From Vitellaria paradoxa (taxonomy: Eukaryota; Streptophyta; Magnoliopsida; Ericales; Sapotaceae), in the NCBI GenBank assembly GCA_019916065.1, contig CM034234.1:1250963-1314962 (forward strand): 64,000 bases of DNA. The letters are read 5' to 3'. The notes under the pieces are model-generated. The model was not told the DNA's origin. It made no database searches and was given only the letters and a program-made list of their open reading frames with translations. This document shows positions 25,729-36,204 of this stretch, piece by piece. Positions within the stretch are counted from its first letter, which is position 1; each line of letters begins with the position of its first letter. The position numbers were made by a program, and so were the translations under genes.

Positions 25729-26246
25729 AACTTTTTTCCTTCCTAAACATAAAAAAGGGATTGATTTTTTTAGTAACCAGTTAAAAACACTATTTTTTTT
25801 TAAACTAAGACTTAACATAATTAAAATATTTAAAATTTTTCAAAATAAACGTTTATTCACGTTTAATTTCACAACATATGTGTACATAACGTAGTTTTGT
25901 GAAATAAATTTAAAAAAATAATTTGACTTCGAGAAATTCACTTTCCAGGTCAAACTCTTAAAGAGAGAATATTTGGTTTATGCCGCACACACCAGACCCT
26001 TAACATGTGTAGCGGTAAATAGTGGACTCACACAACGATAGGTATTTAGACTCACACCTAAGAACTGAATACGATTCGTCCACCAATGAGTCATGTCCTC
26101 CTACCAACCTTACTACGCTTTACACCTATGATTGGCCCTAAAAGTTGTTAGGGAAAAGATTTAAACCTTAACTTTGGGGTGGTAAGCGCTTAATTCTTAA
26201 ACCAAAACTAACTCGCCTAACCCTTGGGGTTTGTAAAACAAACTTA

Positions 26247-26406
26247 GAGGATGTTTAGTTGGTAAACATTTGACAAAAAAGTACAGTAAAAATATAAAAA
26301 TTTAATGTAAAAATGATACGTAGTAAAATTTAATTGGTAAAAAGTATAAAAAATTAATAAAAATTAATGAATTTTAGTTAATTTTGGTCAACCAAACATT
26401 CCTTTA
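26247..26406. mobile_element. MITE family C copy
   Basis: About 160 bp with inverted ends: GGATGTTTAGTTGGTAAACA at the left and GGTCAACCAAACATTCCTTT at the right. Similar blocks lie near 45.4, 59.6 and 61.6 kb. Non-coding. Confidence 0.65.
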
Positions 26407-28552
26407 TTTGAATTGAAAAGGTTGTACGACCCATATTATTATTGCGGAACTAAAAGTGATTGATTTGCAATTACCAAAAAAAAAAAGTGATTGATTTGTA
26501 TTTTCAAATACTTTGCCCCTCTAAATCCTATTTTTGGATGTGTTCAATTACTTAACTTTAATTCTCCCACACCTTTATGTGCTGAGTGCTGACGTTTATT
26601 TTAAATAAGAGATCGTACCGTCCGCACTTGAATGTGTCCTTCCTCACATATTTCTCCACCGAATGAACCGGGTCTGCTTATCACCCAAACACCCCCCGAG
26701 AAAATGACTTATCGAATGCCCAAAAGTACCCCCGCTATCTCTCTCCATTTACGCTCCATCCTTTCTGTCCTTTCCCCGTACGGCTCTACCATTGACATCC
26801 CAAAAGACCCTAATACCCCCATCTCAACTCCACTAACCCTTCAACGGTTTCCCTAGCTGTATGAATTTGGTCGTTGACCAAGTTAATAAAACATTGCGCG
26901 GTCAAACTTCTAATTTGACCAGTGGCTGGTTAATTTATATGTAACGGCCGACTAATATTGATTTGAACAACTAAATATTATTTGAAAATATCTTTAAGCA
27001 CGCACTATGAATACTCCAACCACAAGTGTAATTTTAATTATACGCCATTAACACGAATAGTTAAAGTTATACTGTCAAAATTGTGTTCAAATTTATATAT
27101 ATATATTTTGGAATAAATGTTATACCAATACATTAAAAATATTAACGTGACAGATAATATTCGTTACACCTTTTCTACTTTCTAATTATTTTAAAAATTA
27201 TCGATTGAGCAAAGTTTAGTCAAATGCCTCTCTAACAATAAGTCTCTACCTGAGAAGTAAATTTAGATAAAGTATACTTTTTTATCTTTAATTGCCTCTA
27301 CATTTATAGTATTTTATGTTGTCACTAAGTTGAATCATGTTGTTCGTGACATTTGTTTATAAAAGATAAATATTTTAATTCAAAATTTGTTCAGAGATGG
27401 AAAGTCATCTCAATTTTAATCTATACATTGTGAAGTGAATCGTTATTTTTGTCTAATACTACAATTTGTATGAAAACATAAATAATACCTATCGAAATAG
27501 TAATAAATTTTTTTATTCTTGGGGGGTCGAGTGATAAAAATTTGAAGAATTAGAAAAAATCACAATAAAAAAAAATCATTCATTATCCTTTAAATATCAA
27601 GTTTACTTAATAATATCATGGGTGCGTTTGGAATAACAAAAAGTGAGATAATTTAAGATAGAGTGAGATAATTTATAAGTTCGTAATTCGTACAGTAAAA
27701 AAATGAATAACTTTTAAAAATTTTTAAAATTTTTAACAGTTCTTAATAAACTAAATGCACCCTATATAAGTTGCTTGTAAAGAAAAAAAAGACCGCGGTA
27801 CTAATATTTGAACTCAAGTTGATATTAGAAGGTAAAATCTAATTTTATGACCATTATAAAAAAAGAATATAAATAAAATCCTCCACTCAATTTGGACCTA
27901 GTGACTATGAGTACCCTAAGAAATAAAATAAAAAGTTATATGCACATAAAGTTGATACGGATTGATACGCGTGGGTAAAACCTAATTCGATGACTATTAT
28001 ATTCAATCCGTTACCAAATTTGGCCCAATTGATTAATATTTTTTTAATTTTTGCAATGGGTTTGTTGCGAGGAAGGGACCGTATGAACTCAGCAGATGAT
28101 TTTGCTTCGCTCAGAAAAGGGTAATTATGTCCTTACAGCAAGAGTAGACATCACCCTATTAAAGTTCCGGAAGAAAGCAAAAGGGGTAGGCTTGTAATTG
28201 GAATAGTCATCTTCCTTACTCCCCATATCAGTTCCTCAACTGCTCAATCCAAGCCATTGTTTTCTGTTAACGGTTACTTCGAAATCCTCCATCATCTCTC
28301 CAATAATACCCAACCAGAAATTCCCCCAAGACCGCTATGGATCTTCGCCTCCTCCACCTGTTCCTCTTATCCTCTTCCACTACCCCAGAATTTTCCTTCA
28401 ACACCCTTTTCTCGGCTCCGAAAACCGGTTTGTTTATGGTCATGAAAAGTCAATCTTAGAACTACAAATTCACGGAGACTTTCAGGTGTTGGACCCTCCA
28501 AAAACTCAATCTTTAGCCGCTCCAAATCCGTGAACCTTCGAGCTACGGAGCA

Positions 28553-31500
28553 ATGAAAAAGCACAAGTTAAGCAATGAAACTAGTTTGTTCGACCACTTC
28601 GATCGTCTCTCCGAAGAAATCGTCTTCTCAATCCTCGATTGTCTCGGCGACAACCCACTTGACAGGAAGTCATTCTCTCTCGTCTGTAAATCGTTCTACG
28701 CGATCGAGTCTCGGCATCGTAAAACTCTGAAGCCTCTTCGCTCCGAGCATTTAGCTAAGGCTCTGAATCGGTACCCATATGTGACCCGTCTCGATCTCTC
28801 TCTCTGTCCTCGCGTTACAGATAACATGCTTTCGGCTGTATCGGTTGTCTGCAACAAAATGCTAAGGTCAATCGATTTTTCGAGATCCAAATTCTTTACC
28901 CATGTGGGTTTGTCGAATTTGGCGATGAACTGTTCGAATTTGGTCGAGATTGATCTGTCAAACGCCACGGAGCTGAGGGATTCGGCGGCCTCGGCGATTT
29001 CCCAGGCGAAGAATTTGGAGAAGTTGTGGTTGGCAAGGTGCAAATCGGTCACTGATATAGGGATTGGGTGTATTGCTGTTGGGTGTAGAAAGCTGAGATT
29101 GCTTAACTTGAAATGGTGTTTGGGAGTTGGTGATTTGGGGGTGGGTTTGATTGCTGTCAAGTGCAAGGAAATTCGAAGTTTGGATCTCTCTTACTTGCCG
29201 GTAATTGAAAAATTTCGCTTCTTGATAAAATTTATTTTATTGTTCGTCTAAATTTCATAATTTTTTATTCGTTGCTTTGAATCCAGCATGCTTTCAAGTG
29301 GCTTCTTTTTTTTTTGGGGGGGGGGGGGGGGGTGTATAGTTAGATATTAGTTATTTCATTGTCCTTTAATCAAGTTATGTTTTTCAAATTGGTTACTTTT
29401 TTTAAGGTGCGTTTCATTGGTTGAGAGGCTATATCATTTTCCTTATTCCTGATTGGTTACTGTATGTCATGTTTGAACTTATGTTGTTCTTATTTGGGTA
29501 TTTGCTGCTTTGTCCATTGAGTGAGGCATTGATAGTGTCTTGATTTATATATGCAAATTACTAGCTACTGAAATTCTTCCTATCAAAATAATAATAATAA
29601 GCATAATAGCAAAATCCATTCGAACTGCATCTTCTGATTTTATTCTTAATAGATGTTAAGCTGGATTAGTTTTGTTGAAGATGCCAAATTTCTCATCGGT
29701 GAAAACTTTTCATTTTAGAGTTTGAGATGGTGAATACCATGCTCCTCCGCTATCTACCAAATTGTTTTTTCTGACTTAAATTTCGGTGGTTCCTCTCTAT
29801 GTTGAAGCTGCAGCTTGTTTGTATGTCTGTGTATTATTACCCATATTACAGTGTTAACTTGTTTTGATCCTTTTTTCCTTGTTGCATAGATCACAGATAA
29901 ATGCTTACCATCAATCTTGAAATTACAACATCTTGAAAATTTGGTCTTGGAGGGATGTTTTGGTATTGATGATGACAGCCTTGCAGTCCTCAAACAAGGG
30001 TGCAAGTCACTACAGGTACCTATTCATACTGTAACTGGGGTAATAATTGAACTGATGATGTACGCTTGCAATACCCCTCTTTCTTACATTAAACAACTAG
30101 ATGCAGATGATATCCAAAAATTTAACTAATAAATCTTTGAGTTATTTCTGTTCCTTCAAAAATAATTATTTGATCACTAGTGGATAAGATTATGTTGTCT
30201 TTAACAGACGCTCGACATGTCAAGTTGTCACAATATTAGCCACGTGGGCTTGTCCTCACTTACAAACAGGAGTGGAGGTCTGCGGCAACTTATATTAGCA
30301 TATGGCTTTCCTGTAAGTCCTTCAAGTCCTTTGCATTCAGACATGAAAGTTTTTTTTTTGGTATTGTTTTTGTTTGTTTTTCCCCCCTTTTAAATTTGGG
30401 CCTCTTTTTTACAACTTGATGGTGGTTCAGGTTACTCTTGCTCTTGCTGATAGCTTGCAAAATCTTTCCTCATTGCAATCAATCAAGCTAGATGGTTGCC
30501 TGGTTACATGTTCTGGATTGAAGGCAATTGGAAATTGGTGTGCATCGCTGAGGGAACTAAGCTTAAGTAAATGCTCGGGAGTGACTGATGAAGGTCTTTC
30601 TTCCGTAGTAACAAAACACAAAGACTTGAAGAAGCTAGACATCACATGTTGCCGCAAGATAACCCAATTTTCAATTGCCTGCATTGCAAAATCTTGCACC
30701 TCCCTCACATCCCTCAGAATGGAGTCATGTACCCTGGTACCAAAAGAAGCTTTTGTGCTTATTGGAAAGCGTTGCCATCTTCTTGAAGAGCTCGATCTCA
30801 CAGATAATGAAATTGATGATGAAGGTCTGTTCTTTTTGCTGCTGTAGTTCATAGTGATATAAATTGCAGTATTTTGCTGTTTACTCATGCTATTTACCTA
30901 AATAGGTCTGAAGTCCATCTCAAGATGTTCCAAACTCTCCAGCTTAAAACTAGGAATCTGCCTTAACATAACTGATGAAGGGCTTACCCATGTTGGCATG
31001 AGCTGCTCAAAACTCCTAGAGCTTGATTTGTACAGGTTTGAGTCTTGAATTTTGAAATTCAATTTCTATAGGTCAAGATCCTTGGTTATTTTAAGCAAGT
31101 GGAGCCATAGTGCTATGTGAATTATGAACTTTAAAACTTATTTGCGTTCTATTGGGTTGTTTACTGTAGATAAATTTTAGAAATCTTTCGAATTGCCACA
31201 ATTTTTTTTTTTCCTAAATTGAATTATTATTTAGGAGGGAGGCTTAGCACTCTTTCAGTTAACAAGGTGGGCCTCACCCATTTGGACGGACTGAGATACA
31301 ATCCTTTAGGCTGCAATTAATCTTTTATGTTTCTTTTATGTTCCACTAAAGTGAGATTGTTTTAGACACCTTTTATGTTATTTCGAGATTTTGAGGTTTT
31401 CCTATTATAATGGTACTTGAGAGACTTTAATAGGTTTATTGCTGCTTCAAATTGTCTTTCTTTGCGTCACAACTTCTTTTCCCTTTTCTTTCTTCATTCC

Positions 31501-32396
31501 CAACGTTCTTTGTTTAGTAATTATTTGAAAATGGCTCTTTTGCTCAGGTCGGCAGGAATAACAGACTTGGGCATCCTGGCAATTGCTCGTGGTTGCCCTG
31601 ATCTTGAGATGATTAATATAGCCTATTGTAGTGATATTACTGACAGTTCCTTCGTATCATTGTCAAAATGTTCGAAGTTGGACACTCTTGAAAGCCGAGG
31701 ATGTCCCCTTGTTACATCTTTAGGTCTTGCAGCTATTGCTGTGGGATGTAAGCAACTCACCAAGCTAGACATAAAGAAATGCTACAACATTGATGATGCT
31801 GGATTGATTCCACTTGGTCACTTCTCTCAAAACCTCAGACAGGTACATCTCCCTCTCCCTCCCTCCCTCTCTCTCTCTCTCCCCCCCCCCCTTCTCTCAA
31901 AATTTGAAAGGGGAAATTGGCACCTAAGAGAAGTTTGTTCTCATTTACATGCAGATAAACTTGTCATACAGCTCAGTCACAGATGTGGGGCTCATGTCTC
32001 TTGCCAGCATCAGCTGCTTACAAAGCATAACTATCTTGCACTTAAAGCGCTTGACTCCTGTTGGACTTGCAGCTTTGCTGTTGGCATGCGGAGGGCTTAC
32101 AAAAGTGAAGCTTCACACATCTTTTAAATCATTGTTGCCACAACCTCTTTTCAAACACTTGCAAGCCCGGGGCTGTGTTTTTCAATGGAGAGATAAAATG
32201 TTTCAGGTGTGCCTTCTTTTTATTCACGTTATCCACCTAAATATTTTTTTCATAATTTTTTTTTTCTCTTTGGATTTTTAGCAAATCATAAATTTCATGG
32301 CAGTCTCTACGTTATTAATTAAGATTATTTCTGCATGATTGGCAGGCTGAGTTGGACCCAAAATGCTGGAAGCTTCAGTTGGAAGAGATATACTGA
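28553..32396 (+). CDS. FBL3: F-box/LRR-repeat protein, FBL3-like
   Basis: Substrate-recognition subunit of an SCF ubiquitin ligase. Eight exons join in phase: 28553-29200, 29890-30015, 30208-30312, 30431-30824, 30906-31035, 31548-31842, 31955-32206 and 32346-32396, giving 666 residues, almost the length I recall for Arabidopsis FBL3. The F-box lies at about residues 14-60 ([35 protein letters not shown]). The rest is a chain of Cys-containing leucine-rich repeats of the AMN1 type ([47 protein letters not shown]), ending [15 protein letters not shown], a family-typical C-terminus. No break is seen and all introns have GT..AG ends. Substrate unknown. A dinucleotide CT tract lies in intron 6. 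Confidence 0.95.
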
Positions 32397-33071
32397 ATTT
32401 GTTGAAGTTCCCAGTTCCCTCTTTCGATGCTCAACCATATTGGAAATTAAGGTTTCTTCCCGTTATTATTTAATTTTGTATCATATCTAAGGGATTCCTT
32501 GGTTCGGGCCGATGGAGCTATATCACTCGGTCATTATCAAGCTGACTGCAATCTTTCTCTGTCTGTGGGGATCCCACCAGAGTGCTTTCTGATGAAGTAA
32601 TACTGATTAACTCCGGCTGCTCTCCTGAACAAGAGCTAAACGCAGCATTGCGCATTGAGGTCACTAAGAATGTCATGAAAAAGTATTTGTGAGAAGAATC
32701 ATATTTGTCAAAGTCCATGTGTAGTTCATTTTTTCGTCTGAATCTAATTCCTTTGAAATAGCTTGTTTAATTTCATGTCGACCAATTTTTATGATAACTT
32801 AAGTTGCTTTTGGTTAGGGCAAATACTTGATATTTGTGTTCAAGTAAACGCAAGCAGAGAAGTTTTTGCAGTTGTTGTTGGCAGTTTTACTTTTTTAAAA
32901 GGTTTAGTTGCGATTGAATTGAATATGCTATGCGTGGTTGGATGTGGTAGTGTGGAAATAAATTGGTGGTAAAATTAATCAAGTGACTAACACCCTTTGC
33001 CGCCCCTTGTTTATTTAATATAAATGATATATATTTTAAAAAGTATACAATTGCCCACTTATTCTTAATGA

Positions 33072-33908
33072 TGATATCACAACTTTCTCACATTAGAAAA
33101 GGGCTCAGAATTGAGATAGTTTATAAGTGTTTTTATCTCTCTCTCTGGCATGATACTTTCTAAATTCGTGAGAGCAACTACTCTAAGGTTAGGTGTGTTC
33201 CAGTGAAAGTAATACTAGGATGAGTGGCTTCTTAGGAAGTAACTAGTCTAAGCTCAAAACGGACAGTATTTGTCAAGAAAGTTTACGGTGTGTAGATAAT
33301 ATTTGTGAGGAAAGGTCTACGGTATGCAAACAAATATAGATTATCATTAATTGGCGTCGTTTGTGGGAATCGAAAGGGTTACGAGTCTGCCATTTGCAAT
33401 CTTTCAGTCCTCGAATGGGGGTTCTGATGATATCACAACTTTCTCATATCGGAAAGGAGTCAAGAACTAAAATAACTTATAATAGAAATTGAAAGAGTTA
33501 CAAGTTTGCCATTTTTAGTCTTTCGGTTCTTGATTAGGGGGTTCAGATGATACTATAACTGTCACATATAGAAAATGAGTCGAAAAGTGAGATAACTTAT
33601 AAGTGCCTTCATTTATGGGAATCAAAAGAGTTACGTGTCCACCGTTTCCAGTCTTTCAATCTTCGATTGGGGGTTTTGATGATACCATAGCCGTCTCACA
33701 TTGAAAAAGAGTTTAGAACTGAGGTAACTTATAAGTACTTCTACCTCTCTCTTTGGCACAATATATTTTAAAGTCGCGAGAGTATTAAATTTAGTTGGAA
33801 CATTAAGCCTACTCCACTGAAAGCAGTAGTAGGACGTAACTATCAAAAAAAGAAAAAAAAGCAGTAGTAGGACGGGAGCACGGGTAATCTCTTGGGAAGC
33901 GGTGTACC
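33072..33908 (+). mobile_element. TRIM retrotransposon with 5S-rRNA-like LTR (Cassandra-like)
   Basis: The left LTR begins TGATATCACAACTTTCTCAC and contains AGTAATACTAGGATGAGTGG followed by CTTCTTAGGAAGT (33209-33240), which closely matches the 3' third of plant 5S rRNA (the box C side). This is the hallmark of Cassandra TRIMs. TTGGCGTCGTTTGTGGGAA at about 33351 sits where a primer-binding site follows the left LTR. The LTR start recurs at 33426, 33547 and 33678, each time just after a G-run (GGGGGTT) that resembles a polypurine tract. The last copy again has 5S-like GCAGTAGTAGGACG and CTCTTGGGAAGC. No coding capacity, as expected for TRIMs. Confidence 0.75.
33837..33860 (+). mobile_element. 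24-bp poly(A) retroposon insertion in the TRIM
   Basis: TAACTATCAAAAAAAGAAAA plus four more A is flanked by the exact 14-bp repeat GCAGTAGTAGGACG (33823-33836 and 33861-33874). This is the footprint of target-primed insertion. The inserted TATCAAAAAAA matches the 3' end of the SINE near 13.2 kb (GTATC plus A-run), so it is probably an extremely 5'-truncated copy of that family. Confidence 0.7.
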
Positions 33909-35055
33909 AATTGCTCTCATTCATGCGAACTTAGAGTAATCCTTGTTTGCTTTTAGCCTCACCCCACGTTACAAATCAAAATAGCCACGGTATAGATGGA
34001 AGATCCGTAAGGGTAAAATCGTCGTTACGCAAACCTCAAGCTCATTTCACCCCTACCAAACCAATGAAGGAAACTGGCACGCAAATTGCTCTTTCCTTTG
34101 GGTACCAAAAAATGGAAGAAGCCCAAGAAAAAAAAAAAAAAAAAAAATCGATTACCGAACTGCTGTTGACTTGAAAAATTATGGGTGAAACTAAAACAAT
34201 TCAATAAGATTTTTAAATTATTCTTAACTATCTACTATTAACTTATTTAAAAAAAAAAAAAGTAAAGAGAGAAAGGAACTAAGCAGAGGTTGTTTGCGAA
34301 GATTTGGGTTTTTGTTTTGTTTTGTTTTTAAAATAAAAAATGAAGATTCTTCTTAGACAAATTTACATGCACACCTGTCTATTAGATTTTTTTTTTTTTT
34401 TTTTGGCTTAATACTGTTTTCCCTTTTTTATTATTTTATTTTCCAAGAAAGATGGAGATGGAGACTAAGATTCTTGTAAATCTAGAATTAACAACCTGGT
34501 CCTGTTTCGGTAACCGAATCAAATGTTACAATTACCTTAACATCCTCTAGAAGCTAGTTGCAATAGGATTTACCTGCCTCAAGCGGGAAAAAAACAATCT
34601 CATGGGACCATTTTAGTTATATGATTAATTAAAGTACTTGTGAATTTATTATTAATTAAATGGTTCATTTCTCATGAGCTACTTAATTACAAAATAAATA
34701 AATAAATAAATAAACAACCATTGCTTTAGGGCACCATTTGGATAGATATTAGTTCCAAATGAATGGTTTAAAAATTGAATTTCATCACTGCTACCATTAA
34801 AAATATAGTAAATTATATGTAGACTTCAATTTTTTTTTAACTATTAATGAGAGTATTATTTGACTTCAATTTTTTAAATATTAGTTAGAGTATTATTTGA
34901 CCCTTAACATCAAATATTTCAATAGTTATTTCGCCATCTAATATTAATCAAAAATAGGGGTATTTTGCACTTTTTAAATTTAAATTTAAAAAATGTATCA
35001 TTATTGATGATGTTAAAAACTTAAATTCAAATTGAAACCTATTTTTAAATTATTA

Positions 35056-35390
35056 AGGTGTCATTTAGTTTGTTTTTCTATTTTCTGTTTTTATTTTCTA
35101 TTTTCTAGTTTGAACTCATTTTTTATTTTGTACTTATGAAAACAAATAAAATAGTTCAAAACTCATTTGATTACTTGTATTTTTAAAATTTGTTTTAGAA
35201 AATAGAAAATGAGTTTACACATGAAATAAAAAATGGCAAAAAATCGTTTTGAGAAATTTTAACCAAAAATAAGGAAAAATCTCAAAATAAAAAAAATAAG
35301 ACATTTTCTATTTTCTCGATTTTTAACACATAAAACAAAAACAAAAACAAAAAATAAAAAAAAATAAACCAAATGCTATTTAAATTTCTA
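35056..35390. mobile_element. MITE family A copy
   Basis: Starts GGTGTCATTTAGTTTGTTTT after TTAA and ends AAATAAACCAAATGCTATTT before TAA. The interior matches the family, here in the opposite orientation to the copy at 19.2 kb (AAAATGAGTTTACACATG). Confidence 0.78.
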
Positions 35391-35648
35391 TCTAAGTTAT
35401 AATTAAACATATTCATTTCAGATGTGCGTAATGTATAATATTATTAATAATGGCTCTCCGATTTCAATTATATATATCAAGCCCCCGTGTACTGTAGAAA
35501 TTACATGACATTTTGCTACATTTCATATTCATGGATAAGATGAGAATCCAAGATTACTATGATTAACAATTTTGATTTCATCAAATCATTTTTAGGCATG
35601 TGATTTTCCACATGGCAGGCTCACGTCAATGATCAAAAATATATATGT

Positions 35649-35815
35649 TGGCTCCGTTTGGAGCTCAACAAAATAAAATAAAATCTTACAAATCTCTACA
35701 AACATAAATTACGAAAAAATAAAATTTAAATTTTTTATTCAATACACAAATTACGAGATATTTATTTTTACAATTTTATTTTATTTTATATACTTTTATA
35801 CAACTCAACTCGAGA
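35649..35815. mobile_element. MITE family B copy
   Basis: About 165 bp from GGCTCCGTTTGGAGCTC to ACTTTTATACAACTCAACTC. Shared with 43366-43528 (reverse orientation) and 60824-60998: AAATTACGA, AAATTTAAATT, CACAAATTACGAGATATTT. Non-coding. Confidence 0.72.
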
Positions 35816-35964
35816 TGCTTGCCACCTCATTCAAATTATCTCTCTACTTAGAAACAACGCTAAATATCTTAACACGTGTCCAACATACTAGTTAGCTGTG
35901 GTGACAGTGCAAGTCCTAGGTAACTTGTTTGATCTATTCTCGTCTGATTCAGCCGCCAAGAATC

Positions 35965-35988
35965 AGTCAAGACCCACAAAATTTGACC
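35965..35988 (+). promoter_or_regulatory. Paired W-boxes upstream of the WRKY gene
   Basis: AGTCAA (reverse TTGACT) at 35965-35970 and TTGACC at 35983-35988, about 220-240 bases before the start codon. Both are full W-boxes. Feedback by WRKY proteins on their own promoters is established for the WRKY33 group; binding here is inferred. Confidence 0.55.
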
Positions 35989-36204
35989 CCAAAAGGTTTT
36001 CTCTTTCTTTTTCTTTTCAACGTTCAAACTTCTTGTATTTTCTCGGAAAAAACCATTTGAAGAATACCTTAATGCCAATCAAAACATAACTCAGGCACAT
36101 CAAAATTGTCTCCTCTTCACCCTTATCCCCTTTCTCCCTCTTTTTCCAACTTCCTTTTTCAACTTCCGTTTCCAAAAAAACTCTTTTCTCAATTCATCTC
36201 ACAT

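Larger units (their letters stand above)
18241..28552. other. Gene-free, MITE-rich intergenic region
   Basis: Ten kilobases without a recognisable gene. AT-rich DNA with MITE-like blocks listed separately (19.2, 21.4, 22.5, 25.4 and 26.2 kb), smaller blocks of the same kinds at about 22.96-23.09 and 27.62-27.76 kb, and microsatellites. The GC-richer patch at 26.6-26.85 kb has an open frame but no family resemblance. A segment near 26140-26220 read in reverse resembles a SINE (AAGCGCTTACCACC, then GGTTTAAATC), weakly. The last 300 bases are the F-box gene promoter and leader. Confidence 0.6.
32397..36204. other. Intergenic between F-box and WRKY genes
   Basis: Contains the F-box 3' flank, the TRIM element at 33.07-33.91 kb, a family A MITE (35.06-35.39 kb), a family B MITE (35.65-35.81 kb) and the WRKY promoter. 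A-runs lie at 34125-34147 and 34250-34261. No further gene seen. Confidence 0.6.

Noticed and set aside
26632..26856. Pro/Thr-rich open frame in the gene-free region
   Set aside because: Low-complexity composition, no homology recognised, no splice context.
33205..33240. Genuine 5S rRNA gene fragment
   Set aside because: Only the 3' third is similar and it lies inside an LTR-like repeat, as in Cassandra TRIMs.
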